Below are positions 10,531 to 21,063 of a stretch of 53,000 nt of DNA, piece after piece. Position 1 is the stretch's first letter; each line of letters starts with the position of its first letter. Source of the stretch: Cristatella mucedo (Eukaryota; Bryozoa; Phylactolaemata; Cristatellidae); NCBI GenBank assembly GCA_009760855.2, contig WPIO01000007.1, forward strand, positions 4,222,001 through 4,275,000. The letters are read 5' to 3'. Both the position numbers and the translations under genes were made by a program. The notes beneath the pieces are model-generated. The model was given only the letters and a program-made list of their open reading frames with translations, was not told the origin of the DNA and ran no database searches.

Positions 10531-12522
10531 GTTATCGTGCATCCTTTGTCACTGCGTTTCCTCACCGGATTGTCTGGGAATACTGCTTCCATAACATATC
10601 GAGAGCGCACTGGCGACCAAACCAAACCTTTAGCCGTAATTTGGTTTTACGAGTGAGCAGCTGGCATGTAACGAAGAGCGCGTGGTAGCTGTCGCATAGT
10701 TTCGAGCGCTGAAGTGACGATCGATGTCGTTTTTGAATGGGGATGGAAAGGTTAAGGTTAACGTTCGATTAAGAGGAGAGATCGAGGTGCTGCTTAAAAA
10801 GATTCCTCGCCGCCCGGAGTTGCGTGGTGGCTTCTCGGCCAATCGGAATCGGCTTCTTTGAAATCCAGGACGCGATGAGCTCATCGACGACGTTCGTTAT
10901 CTAGTCCCGCAAAAGAAGAGCAAATCGCGAGAGCAAAATATCAACGGGCCCCGTCGAGCCTGAGACTGTACGAGCGAAACGTGGCGGAAAGCCCCGCCGG
11001 AAGCACGAAAGTTGCCAAAACAGACGCTCAAGGAAAAATATTATTATCTCACTCGCGACGCAGCGTGAGACCAGCCAAGTACGAGCTTCTTCGAGCGAAG
11101 TCGCTCGCTCGTTCGCTCCTGCTCGCTGACCGGGGCGGCGCCGCCGTGCGCTCACATTGCGGCGGCGGTCAGCTCGCCGGTTCGGCTCGACGATTCCCGA
11201 AGAGACGAAGCCGCGGCGCGAAGCCGCGGTCACCGGTTCCAGCCAGAGTCCCAATGCGCCGAAGCGGCGACGGCAGCGCGTCCTTCAGTACGGCCCGAGA
11301 AAGCCAAGGTCGCCGACCCGACGCCGACCCGACGCCGATCCGCCCACCACCCACTACCCACTCAGCCAGCCCCGGTCGACGGCCGGCCGGTCGGAGCCGC
11401 TCTGCGAGTTGCCTCAGCCACGTCCTTCGGCTAACCCACCTCCGACGTGTGCCTGGAGGCGACGCTCGCCTCGCGAGCTCCAGCCGACCGAATGGCGTCC
11501 GTGTCAAAGCCCCAACGGGCTCCATGTAATCAAACCGACCGCAGCAGCCGAGCCGCCGTGCGGACGAATCCGACGGCGGCAGCGCTCGCGGCCAGCGAGC
11601 GCTGCCGAGGAGGCGGCGACCGCATTTGTATTAATGCGAAATAGGAAAACGCGACGCCATTGCCCACGCGGATGCGTGCGCCGCCGACGCCGGCTGAAAG
11701 GGCCCGCCCGTCTCGCATACATTAGGCTTGCGGCGGGGCGTCTCGGCGGTACCCGGCAGTCCGTGAATTAGTAAACCTGCTGTCGATCGCTGCTCGCGAC
11801 CGTCTGCACCGGCGTCCAGGCGTTCAGCGCCCGGCGCCGCAGGTCCGGTGCAGCGGCCGCAGCCGCGAGGCCGCAGAGCAGCCGCTCCACTCGTGCTCGA
11901 TAGCTTGGGTGCCGAGTAGCAATCCGAACCCGCGCTTGCGAAGGGGCCCGCCCTCCGCCGGCTGCCCAGCATGCGATGCCGCAGCGGCGGCGGCCAGCGA
12001 CGACGCGCGGCCGCCGTCGCCACGCGTCGATCTCGCGCGAGACCCTTGGCTGCCGACGCTCGGCGAGCGAGGCGGCGCCGAGGTCATTCCTCGGCGCTCT
12101 AGCCGCGCTCGCAGCTTTGCGGCCGCGAGCGAAACGCGGCTGCTCTTTCGTAGCTGCGCGGCCGCCGGTGACGAGCGGCGGCGCCTCGACCGCGCCGCGG
12201 CGGCGGCTGCGGACTCGTGGGCTGCGCACCAGCCGAGCGCCGCTCGTGCTCGCACGCCATCTCGAGCGGCCGACGGCTCGAGTGAGACGCCGTCGCTCGC
12301 GCTCCGGCGCCGCCGCCGCTCCGGCTCCGGCCGAAGTGTGCCCGACTGGACGAGGCTCGACCTCGCGAAGCCCGCTTGCAGCACGCCGAGGCGGCCGCGG
12401 CGGAGCTGGGCACGTGGGTGGACGTCGATACCGCCGCCGCCGAAACTTCCCGGCGACCTCCTTGGCGCGCGGCGCAAGCCGCGCCGACTTCGATCGGCTA
12501 TCGGCGCCGCGCCGGCGTAGAC

Positions 12523-12562
12523 CGGCCGTAGCAGCGGCCGCTAGCGGCCGCTGCTACGGCCG
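12523..12562. repeat. 40-bp perfect palindrome in the CpG island
   Basis: The left half CGGCCGTAGCAGCGGCCGCT is followed immediately by its exact reverse complement, with no spacer. It could extrude as a cruciform or bind a dimeric factor. It lies about 1.3 kb before the Elk ATG. An inverted-duplication assembly or replication artefact is possible. Confidence 0.9.
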
Positions 12563-12737
12563 CACTGCTCCTAATGAGGAGACCGCTGGCAAAAGAGAAC
12601 GGCCGGCTAAAATAGGATCAAGCGGCGGCACGCTTCTCGCGGCCGCCGCGGCTCGCGTTGGATACTGTATCGAAACGCGTTCGCCCCGCCAGATCCGGCC
12701 CACTCCGCTCTAGTGCATCCGACGCAGCAGCGACTGA

Positions 12738-12925
<188 letters not shown>

Positions 12926-12971
12926 TCGCCAGGGATCGGGGCCGGCGCGGCAGCAGGCAGCAAGATTGCGT

Positions 12972-13081
<110 letters not shown>

Positions 13082-13148
13082 TCGCGATCTTTAATGAGCG
13101 ACTAGGATCGGGCGCTAGCGTTACGAAGCATTGGCGGGCGCCGGAGGA

Positions 13149-13156
13149 CTATAATA
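13149..13156 (+). promoter_or_regulatory. Possible TATA-like box upstream of Elk exon 1
   Basis: A TATAATAG motif sits within otherwise GC-rich sequence about 0.7 kb before the ATG. CpG-island promoters often lack TATA boxes and no matching initiator was identified, so this is only a candidate. Confidence 0.2.
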
Positions 13157-13675
13157 GGCCGCCTGCCGTCCGGGCCCCTCGTCGAGGCGCATTCAAGATC
13201 CGCGTCAACCGGCTGATTGGTCGGTCGCTTATCCGCACCGTCGGCGGCGCGCGGTCTCCCCCGCGGGCTCGCGCGTTCGCGTCTGCAGGCGGCGGATTGC
13301 GGATCTTCGCGCGCTGCCGGCGCCGCGCTACCGCCGAGCTCTCGCGACCCGAAACGGCGGCGTCTGCAAATACGTCGGGATCCCGTACGTCACTGCGAGC
13401 TTTGTTGACCTTTGTGGCGGCCCCGAGCGAGCGCATCTAGTGGCATCTCGCAGGCGCTCGCATCGACGGCGGCTGGCTCGCGCCTACGGCGGCCGGCGGC
13501 CTCACCGTCTTCGGCAGCATCTAGCTGTCCGGCGAGTTAGGTCGCATCGGACTGGCGGCCGGCTGACGCCGCCGGGCGGCGCCCGCCTCGGTCGCGCCGC
13601 GGCCGCCGCCGGCGTCGCGCGGCGCTCGAGGAGGCCTAACGCCGGTGCGCAGCGGCTGAGGTGCTCGAACCGCAC

Positions 13676-13716
13676 GAGGAGGAGGCGGCGGCGGCGGCGG
13701 CAGCGGCGGAGTCGGA
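13676..13716. repeat. GGA/GGC-rich triplet run upstream of the Elk ATG
   Basis: Imperfect GAG/GCG/GCA triplets about 140-180 bp before the ATG, probably in the 5' UTR. Confidence 0.7.
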
Positions 13717-13855
13717 GCCGGCGGAGTCGGCAGCTGTGGCTGGCTAGCATGGTGACGGCGGCGACCGCGGACGACGACTGGGCGTACCTGCAGCAGGAAT
13801 AGCAGGAACAGCAGAAGGCGGCCAAAGCGGCGGAGGCCAAAGCGGCAGCGCTAAG

Positions 13856-13931
13856 ATGCCCGCAAGGAAAGGCCTTTTGACGCCGCAAAACAACTTCCTC
13901 GACACCATAGCCCGGAGATTCGACGGCACGC
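13856..13931 (+). CDS. Elk: ELK-type voltage-gated K+ channel, coding exon 1 (PAS-cap)
   Basis: This exon encodes the extreme N-terminus of an ELK (KCNH3/4/8-like) potassium channel, a plasma-membrane tetramer with an N-terminal eag domain. The 25 complete codons read MPARKGLLTPQNNF, then LDTIARRFDGT, which is the family's invariant PAS-cap. Other members usually have QNTFLDTIATRFDGT, so N13 and R20 here are departures. The ATG has A at -3 and no upstream in-frame ATG before a stop. The exon ends at C13931 before GTGAGT, after the first base of codon 26. Coding length is 76 nt, the same as I recall for coding exon 1 of human KCNH2. It lies in a CpG island, as expected for a first exon. The 5' UTR start and any upstream non-coding exon cannot be placed from sequence. 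ELK is preferred over ERG because exon 2 has SNFVLGNAQ and VYCSDGF. Confidence 0.96.
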
Positions 13932-14474
13932 GTGAGTACCGCTTAATAGCCGGCGCGCGGGCGCGGGCGCGTCTGCCGAATGCCGAGCGCGAGGGTTCCG
14001 ACGCGCCGACGCAACGACCGTCTGCGGGGGAGGGAGGGGGTAGCCGCGCGCAGTGACTTGCGGCTCGAGCGGAGATGCGCTAGCGTCTCTGACTGCTCAG
14101 CGCCTCGGTCGCTCTGCCGCCGACGCGTAGAGAGACTTTTCGCGTACTTTCGCCCGTCGAGCCGAGTGAATCTCGGCTCGTCGGGCGGAGTTGGCTGGCC
14201 GCCCGAGTTTTTTGTTTCGCGCACTCGCAACAGCAGCGGCAACGCGGGTGGCGGCTGCGGCATGAGAGGGCCGCTGGCCGCCGGTACCATCCCGCCGCCG
14301 CCGTGTACCGCTCGCCGCCGCGGGCGTTGTGCGACAATCGTGCAAGACGCGTTTGAAAGAGCCCTCGGAAGTGAACGCTAGCGTGCAGCTGACAGGCAGC
14401 CGACTGCAGCACCAGACGCGGCAGCGCTTCAAGTTTTCGGCGTTGCGAAGGCAGAGAAAGCAGCGGCGCATCTG

Positions 14475-14486
14475 TGGCGGCGGTGG

Positions 14487-14521
<35 letters not shown>

Positions 14522-14522
14522 G
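14475..14522. repeat. (GGC)n tract, left arm of an inverted pair
   Basis: About 15 GGC units, slightly interrupted. Together with the (CCG)n tract that starts 28 bp later it forms a long self-complementary pair in intron 1. Confidence 0.95.
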
Positions 14523-14549
14523 GCATCGCCATTCATCCTTCTCTTCGTC

Positions 14550-14550
<1 letters not shown>

Positions 14551-14613
<63 letters not shown>
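14551..14613. repeat. (CCG)21 tract, right arm of an inverted pair
   Basis: Uninterrupted CCG units complementary to the preceding GGC tract. A transcript of this part of intron 1 could fold into a near-perfect GC hairpin. Confidence 0.95.
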
Positions 14614-15008
14614 GCGCGGGTGCCGGTAGCCACTTGGCGTTAGTATGCCCGCGTTCCTCCCCGGTCGTGGCGTGGGCATAGCAGGCTGGCTGTGGTGGGC
14701 CACGCCGAGCTCTGTGTGGCAACATGCCCGCTGGCTCGTCAACCTTTGTCGACGGCGCGTGCACCGCCTGCAGCCGGCAGCCGACGCTCCAGCTGCGTGC
14801 GTCGCCCATGCCTGCCGGGCGGCCGGGCGCTCGATCGGCTGCTGCTGCTGCTGCTGCGCGCCTCCTCGTGGTTTGTCCGCTCTCCGCGGGCCTATAGATG
14901 GCACCGCGTTCGTCCACCTTCCACTGACGGACACGCCTCACGCTGCTGACAACGGGATGCCGCCAGCCTGCCGCCACCCTGCTAACGACTCGACGACCTA
15001 GGCGCGCG

Positions 15009-15020
15009 CGAGAGAGAGAG

Positions 15021-15064
<44 letters not shown>
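15009..15064. repeat. (GA)n microsatellite
   Basis: GA repeats with one GGT interruption, at the downstream edge of the CpG island. Confidence 0.97.
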
Positions 15065-15066
<2 letters not shown>

Positions 15067-15399
15067 CGCGGTAGAGCGCTTAGAAAATTCGAGAGGGTTG
15101 CGGCGATGGGATGAGCGGATACCGCTCGCGTCGCTGAGCCTGGAGTGGGCGGGCTTCTCGTCGACGTCGCGCTAATCCACATCGGGGACCTCTCACCGCC
15201 CGCGCGGGAGCAATATTCCTCTCTCCCATCCTCACCGCAACCGTCGCTTGGTGTCTTTCTTGTTAAACTACTTTCTCTAGCTATCGTTCTCTCATCCTCC
15301 ACTCTTTTTATGTAATACTGACCCTCTCCTCCGTAGCAATCTCTCGTCTTCATCAGGATCTACGTCCTTCCGTGAGCTCTCTTGTCCTCCATTCACACG

Positions 15400-15463
15400 C
15401 TCTCTCTCTCTCCCTCTCTCCCTCTCTTTCTCTCTCTCTTTCTTTCTCTCTCTCTCTCTCTCG

Positions 15464-15550
<87 letters not shown>

Positions 15551-15649
15551 CCTTTCTCTCTCTCTCTTTCTGTCTCTCTCTCTTTCTCTCTCTCCCTTTC
15601 TCTCTCTCTCTCATCTCTCTCTCGCTCTCTCTTTCTCTCCCTCTCTCTC
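15400..15649. repeat. Imperfect (TC)n tract, about 250 bp
   Basis: CT/TC dinucleotides with scattered CCC, TTT and CG interruptions. It is an old polypyrimidine tract. The high-scoring LS-rich or RE-rich ORFs over it are artefacts. Confidence 0.97.
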
Positions 15650-16409
15650 ACCAGTGACAGCGGGTGAAGCCTCCTCGCTCATTAAACGATCAATCCTGCG
15701 AGAACGGTCATCCTCACTAATTCCTAGTAGCTCTGCACCGGCCGCAGCGTCGTCGCCTGCACACGATTCCGTAGCACCCGCGCTTGCGGCTTCGCCATGC
15801 TCGCCGTTAGTGTGGGGGCGGCGTGGTACGGGGCGGTACTAGGGCTAGAGTTCGCGCAGCAGCGCATGCTGGGTGCACGCATCAGCAATGCCGGCCTTGT
15901 ATCGCGCGTGCGCTTGCTGCTGGGTCGTCGAACGCCCCTGCTCGCTCGTCGGCGCTCGATCCGACTTTGACTAAAGAGAAGGATCCCACCGCACTTACTG
16001 GATCTCCAATGCCGAAGCTGTGGTCCCAATTGCCCGCTGAGCGAGCCGGTTTTTGGGCGAAATAATAGATACGTGTGCATTTCAATCGCTTAAAAACATC
16101 GACGCATGTTTTAATGGTTTCATTTGACGCCAGCAATGCTGAGGCGAATGATCTAACCCTAGCACGGACTGCTTTTTGGGAATTGGGCGGTGGCTTCGCG
16201 CGAGCTCACGAAGCCACCGCGCCGCGCTCGCGTGCGCCGTCCAAGGCTCCGAGCGAGGAATGGGGCCGAGAATTTCGTGAAGCTTCTTAAAAACTGCTCA
16301 AATAAGCTACGTGCGGTCTGCCCTTGGGCGCTACTCCACAGGGCTCATACTATTCAATCGCCGCCTATTGCAAAGTGTGGCCACTAATGAGCACCGGCGG
16401 CCGTATTGT
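15650..16409. other. Intron 1, nothing recognised
   Basis: Moderately GC-rich sequence directly after the polypyrimidine tract. Short ORFs only. Confidence 0.45.
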
Positions 16410-16577
16410 GGGCAGTACCCACTAACCATTCGGTTGTAGGACATTTCTCGCCCTGGAAGTTTCCCCCAGGACATTTTCCTCCTAGTAGACCCTAGGTCAT
16501 TTCCCCCGGATATTCCCCCCGCGGTAGGACATTCCCCCATGTTGATTGATGTATAACTAAGAATACAAATATATATG

Positions 16578-16761
16578 TACCGTATTTTCGCGTACATAAG
16601 ACGCGTCATATACAAAGTTTTACATACCCTGTATCCAGGGTGCGTCTTTTATATGAGTGCATCTTATGTAAAATATTGTATACACAAATCGTCGAAACCC
16701 GCATCTTATATACGGGTGCGTCTTATAATTAGGTCCGTCTTATGTGCGGAAAAACACGGTA
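16578..16761. mobile_element. 184-bp MITE with about 26-bp terminal inverted repeats
   Basis: The left end TACCGTATTTTCGCGTACAT (continuing AAGACG) matches the reverse complement of the right end, TACCGTGTTTTTCCGCACAT. The terminal TA could be a TA target duplication, as in Tc1/mariner- or PIF-like elements. Inside are several GTGCGTCTTATA-type subrepeats. There is no coding capacity. Superfamily assignment is uncertain. Confidence 0.75.
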
Positions 16762-17147
16762 CGCGATCAAGTGAAGTTCACGCTCTGTTGAAATAAAATC
16801 AACTCAGTATAATTGAATGGATGGATGGATAGACTGAAAGGATAGTTTCTAATGGAGCGAGCGGTGGCGGCAGCTGCGACTGCGGCGGCGGTTGTTGCGG
16901 CGGCGGTTGCGGCTGCGCGCCGTACTTCGGCCCCGCTCGCTCTTTCCGACGCCACCAGGCACGCGTTCGTACCCTTCAAAGCGAGCGCGCGCTACAGCGT
17001 GCCGCGCGTTCCTGCAAATGAGCGCGAAGCCTCCGAGGTCTACTGAGTATAACTCCACCTCAAGATATCTCGTTACGCCCTAATATGCGCTAATTAAAGC
17101 GCGGAATGCGAGCAATGGCGGATTTGGGCGGCGGAGGCGCAGCCCGT

Positions 17148-17240
17148 CCTAAGCCCTAAATCCTAAACCCTAAACCCCAAACCCTAAACCCTAAACCCTA
17201 AATCCTAAACCCTAAACCCTAAAACCCTAAACCCTATACC
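17148..17240. repeat. Interstitial telomere-like (CCCTAAA)n array
   Basis: About 13 heptamers of CCTAAAC type, with a few CCTAAAT, CCCCAAA and AAAACCC variants. The heptamer corresponds to TTTAGGG and not to the hexamer TTAGGG usual in animals. It sits inside the inverted-repeat element. Confidence 0.9.
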
Positions 17241-17326
17241 CCACAAGGGAATGTCCTACCCCAGGGGGAAATGTTCGGGGGAAGTGTCCAGGGGAAATTT
17301 TCCAGGGGGGCAAATGTCCGTATCCC

Positions 17327-17425
17327 AACCATTCGGTCGTGCTTCCTTTGCAGCAAATGTAAAGTGCCTAAAAGAAGAGATTGAGTTCTCTGAGGGCGCT
17401 ATATAAAATGTATTATTATTTTTAT
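17327..17425 (+). repeat. LINE 3' tail
   Basis: AACCATTCGGTCGTGCTTCC, TTTGCAGCAAATGTAAAGTG, the hairpin AGAGATTGAGTTCTCT and GGGCGCT, then ATT repeats. It continues the LINE 3' UTR stub that ends at 16437 on the other side of the inserted element. Confidence 0.88.
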
Positions 17426-18924
17426 CCAGGCCAGTTGCCCGTGAAGATTGGAGAGTTTTTAGATGAATGCTGGCCGGTGAGGTGGGTGAGACGATGCTAC
17501 GCGCAACCTTTCATAAGCAAGACCGGTGAAATCTCGATAGGGTAACTTGCGAAAACGATTCAAGCGCCGACGCCACCACCGTAACGCCGTAGGCTTTGAA
17601 TCAAGATAATTCTTGCACGCACGCTTAACAGTAATGCTCTAATTACAGGAGCAAAAGTGGTGCACCTCGGGAGGCATCCTCACAATTTCAAACAAGATGA
17701 AAGGCCAGAAAAAGCGCAGCAACAACGCGCACGCGCGGAAGGTTCAGGCAGGCGCGGCGCTGCAGACTGGATGGCAGAGGCTCAGCCGATAGATAGTATG
17801 GTCGCAGCGTATATTTCTGCGCTTTTACTTCAAGCGAATGGGGTCCAAGTTGCGTTCGCGTTTGTTGGTTCTCAGAACTAATCGTGACCCCATGCAATCT
17901 TCTTATGCGGCCCGCGTTGCTTTGAACTTGCACACGGTCGTATGATTAGCTGAAATGTGTAAGGCTGCTGTACATATATCTGGATGTTCGAGCACATAGC
18001 ATAGTAGCTTCTTTTGACGGGGAGATAGCAATCTTGACCTTCCCGAGTAGGAGAGGTGCAGAGGTCAGCAGGCGACTTTTTGAAAGAAGCAACGCAAGGA
18101 TTCTTCACTCTCCGATCCGCTTTTCCAAAGGCTGGTTCATGCCCTTGGTAATGGACTAGAGCCACTTGAGGATCCTGAAAACGGGCCGTGCACGGTGCAT
18201 CACGGCGCATTATCGAGCGTCCCTTATTGTTTAAATCGTAGGTGTCGCGCTCAGTTTTTAGATGGCTGTAGGTGTTTCTAACAAAAGATTGGAGCTGAGT
18301 ATGTGCCTTGTTGCGCTCCTTACATTCGACCAAACTCTGGAAGTGTCTCAATATAATCCATCGATATGATAATAGCCATAAATACATAACAGAAACGAGG
18401 AAGTCGCACAGGTTATCACTAGACGTAGTCAGAGGAATCTGGTACAGACAGATGGCTCCGCTGAAAACAAAGATTGCATCGGATTTGGAGTGCTGCCTAT
18501 TGTAGCTACCTGCTCCTGATGAGAAGACTTCGCAGTGTCTATTTTAATTCAACGAAAGTTGGACTATTTCATAGCCTACCGTGAATATACTTTTACTAAA
18601 CCGATTCCCTTTGAAGTCTCAAGCTATTCCAAGAGGCGGGTGGTAATTTATAATAAAACGGCATCCAAGTTACATACGGATCTGGTAATGAAAGTCTTGC
18701 TGGCAGATGAAGCGGATACTTTGCTGCCAATTGCAACGATAGCCAACGGGCTTCTAGCTCATCGATTGCGGCATTGAATCGTAAGAGGTTGTCTTCCTGC
18801 AATGCAGCAAGCTTCTTTGTACTGATTTTCCCAAGTCCTGTTGAGCAAGCCAAAAGCTCTATCCAACCGTTAAAATATAAACTGTATAGTGAGTGTTTAC
18901 GAAAGTATATATCTTACTTCAAAG
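17426..18924. other. Intron 1, no recognised element
   Basis: A 169-codon minus-strand ORF (17878-18387) is present but shows no domain I recognise, and such a length is expected by chance in a window this size. Confidence 0.4.
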
Positions 18925-19009
18925 ATGTATTTCCTTTGCAGCAAATGTAAAGCGCCGAGAAAGAGATTGAGTTCTCTGAGGGCGCTTTATAAATTTTATT
19001 ATTATTATA
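18925..19009 (+). repeat. LINE 3' tail
   Basis: TTTCCTTTGCAGCAAATGTA, the hairpin AGAGATTGAGTTCTCT and GGGCGCT, then ATT repeats. Only the tail is present. Confidence 0.88.
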
Positions 19010-19249
19010 TCTTAATCAACCATGCAACTGCTAGAATACCTAAATAACTAGGTTGTTAAAAATGCCAGGCAAAACCACAGACGAGGAAATGACGATGCAT
19101 AGATACTGTCGCTTCACAAGTAGATTTCATGTTTCCATAGAAAGATAATGATATTTAAAAAAATTTATATTTGCAGCATAACGCTCTAACAAAACCAAAT
19201 TTCTTTATCGATGCGATAATTGATACGGTACATATATACAATTCTAAGA

Positions 19250-19725
19250 TTAATTATTGCTCGTGATAACATGCACAACTTCAGCACATATAAGCACAAC
19301 AAGGACGAATCCACGTGGACAGGACAAATACTATCAGGGACAGGTAGACTTAAGCTTTTTCTTAAATATCAAAGTCAGGGAATGTTGTGGGGTCATTCTA
19401 TAGTGAGTTCTAGTTTAGGAGAGCATGCGAACTGACGGGTTGGTCTCCAAAGTATTTGGGTTTAGTTAAGGCCGCAACTAAACAACCTGAGTCAGAACTG
19501 CGGCGGGTGGTAAGATGCGAAGGCTGATTAGGAAGTATTTCCGATCGGTAAGCCAGAGCCAAGGAATGAAGGAACGCAGGAGTGGAAGACAGAGCTTTGA
19601 AGTCGACGCGTTGCTCGATGGGGGAGTGCAGCGCATGTCGGAGAGAAGCTGTTTGATGTGTCAGTTTCAACGTACACGGCGGGTAATTGTGGCAGATACG
19701 CCGTGCACGCCGGTTGTCCACAGTC
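19250..19725 (-). pseudogene. LINE ORF2 C-terminal fragment, minus strand
   Basis: Minus-strand reading contains HLTTRRSSDSGCL and FGDQPVSSHA, corresponding to the HRTTRFSES and [10 protein letters not shown] segments of the better copy at 43.4-43.5 kb. Part of the 3' UTR (AAGCACAACAAGGACGAAT) follows at lower coordinates. Highly diverged. Confidence 0.75.
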
Positions 19726-20004
19726 GGCCGGGACAGTTTTTCTCCCTGTCAGAGCACGCTGGCCTACTTAAGCGTACGGTAAACGTCCACAGTAGCGTGA
19801 GCATTGTAAGCGAATGCTGATTGGTTGCTAAAAGAAAGGCTTCTGCGATGCGCCTTCAGCGCGACACCAAAGCACAGGAGCCGAAATCATTGCGAATTTA
19901 GTGGCCGCCGCCGCACAATCTCAATATACGTTTCTCGCGTGGATCCAGTGTTCCGCCGGCCTAGATGAGCCTCCCTCCCCCCGAGTCCTCGCCGCGATGC
20001 AGTG

Positions 20005-20085
20005 AGCAGCAGCAGCAGCAGCAGGAAGCAGATACCTGCAGCAGCAGCAGCAGCAGCAGGAAGCAGATACCTGCAGCAGCAGCCG
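20005..20085. repeat. Duplicated (CAG)n block
   Basis: The unit (CAG)n-GAAGCAGATACCTG occurs twice in tandem, then more CAG. It looks like a local duplication of a CAG microsatellite. Confidence 0.9.
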
Positions 20086-20914
20086 CACATTCAGCCTCAA
20101 CAGCCTCAGCCCGGAACTCGAAATCGGCACAGCCCATTCAGTATTTGTATGACATCAGGAAGTGTGAACACTCTACTTTTGTTTTATTCACATCGTTACA
20201 GCGGCGCGCTGTGGCTGGCGTCATCTCACTAAAGTGCTCAGGCCACCAACCCGGCGCTCGTGACAGCGGTGCAGCTTCCTCTGCAGGCGTGCGAAAACCA
20301 AAAAAAATTACCGGTGAAACGCAAACCGCAAACTCAATCGCGGGTAACCACTTGGAGTTGCATCGCCTCCTATACGCAGAGGTGCCGCCGGCCGACGGTA
20401 GCGGGATACGGTAGCAACGAGGAGAGCCCATACCTTAATACCTTAAATGCCCGGAATACCTGAATACTTAATGCAGCGAGCGTCCGCAGCGTCCGCAGGG
20501 GCTCGTCGTTCGAAAGCCGCGAACGGTTAAAGGTGTCCAGCACCCAGACGTAGCGTACGGCCACTCTCGCTCGGCGCGCGCAGAGTGCTGAACTGAGCAC
20601 TGCCTTGCTCAATCTCTACAGTTCGCAGCTATCCTGTCTATTAAATGCCGCGGACTTTATGATGCCCGAATATAGAGCATAGAGAGTCACAATCGGCTTC
20701 TTGCCGTTTTAATTCAGGAAACGCGAATAATGTCTCGACTCAGTTGCATTTGGGCTGGTGCAGAACAGCAACGTTTCACTAGGCTCTCGGGTCACAGTAA
20801 TTGAGAATTGCAGCGAGCTGCTTAACTTGCTGACTTTGGCGCCTCCCGTTAATCTGTCGTTCTTTATTCATCAGCTTGCTTTTCTAAGATAAAGTCAAGC
20901 AAGGATCAAGCGTC

Positions 20915-21063
20915 GGGCTGGTTTGGTCCAGCGGTTTAGGTGTCACCCCAACCAAGGTCTGGCTGAGGTGGTGGGCTCGAGCCCCCGAGGCATATGTGAA
21001 GCACCTGAATAGAGATTAAGTTCTCTTGAGGCGCTATACAAAAGAATTTTATTTATTTATTTT
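20915..21063 (+). repeat. tRNA-derived SINE with LINE-like tail
   Basis: GGCTGGTTTGGTCCAGCGGT (A box TGGTCCAGCGG), B box GGGCTCGAGCCCC, then AAGCACCTGAATAGAGATTA, AGTTCTCTTGAGGCGCT and an ATTT-rich end. It is one of the best-preserved copies. Confidence 0.9.

Larger units (their letters stand above)
16438..17326. mobile_element. Candidate non-autonomous element with G/C-run inverted ends, inserted in a LINE 3' UTR
   Basis: The left end (AGGACATTTCTCGCCCTGGA onward to about 16540) and the right end (about 17245-17326) are diverged inverted copies about 80-100 bp long. Both are built from words like GGACATTT, CCCCC and GGAATGTCCTA. The flanks are a 14-bp direct repeat, AACCATTCGGTTGT (16424-16437) and AACCATTCGGTCGT (17327-17340), with one mismatch. 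That motif normally runs straight into GCTTCCTTTGCAGC in LINE 3' UTRs, so the element appears to have split one and duplicated the target. No transposase ORF is inside. It carries a MITE and a telomere-like array. Confidence 0.6.

Noticed and set aside
11157-12520. Several 150-245-codon overlapping ORFs on both strands of the CpG island
   Set aside because: GC-rich DNA lacks stop codons. The products are R/A/P/S-rich in all frames with no recognisable motif.
15292-15842. LS-rich and RE-rich ORFs over the TC tract
   Set aside because: Microsatellite artefacts.
17878-18387. 169-codon minus-strand ORF
   Set aside because: A few ORFs of this length are expected by chance in 106 kb of strand. 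No similarity recognised.
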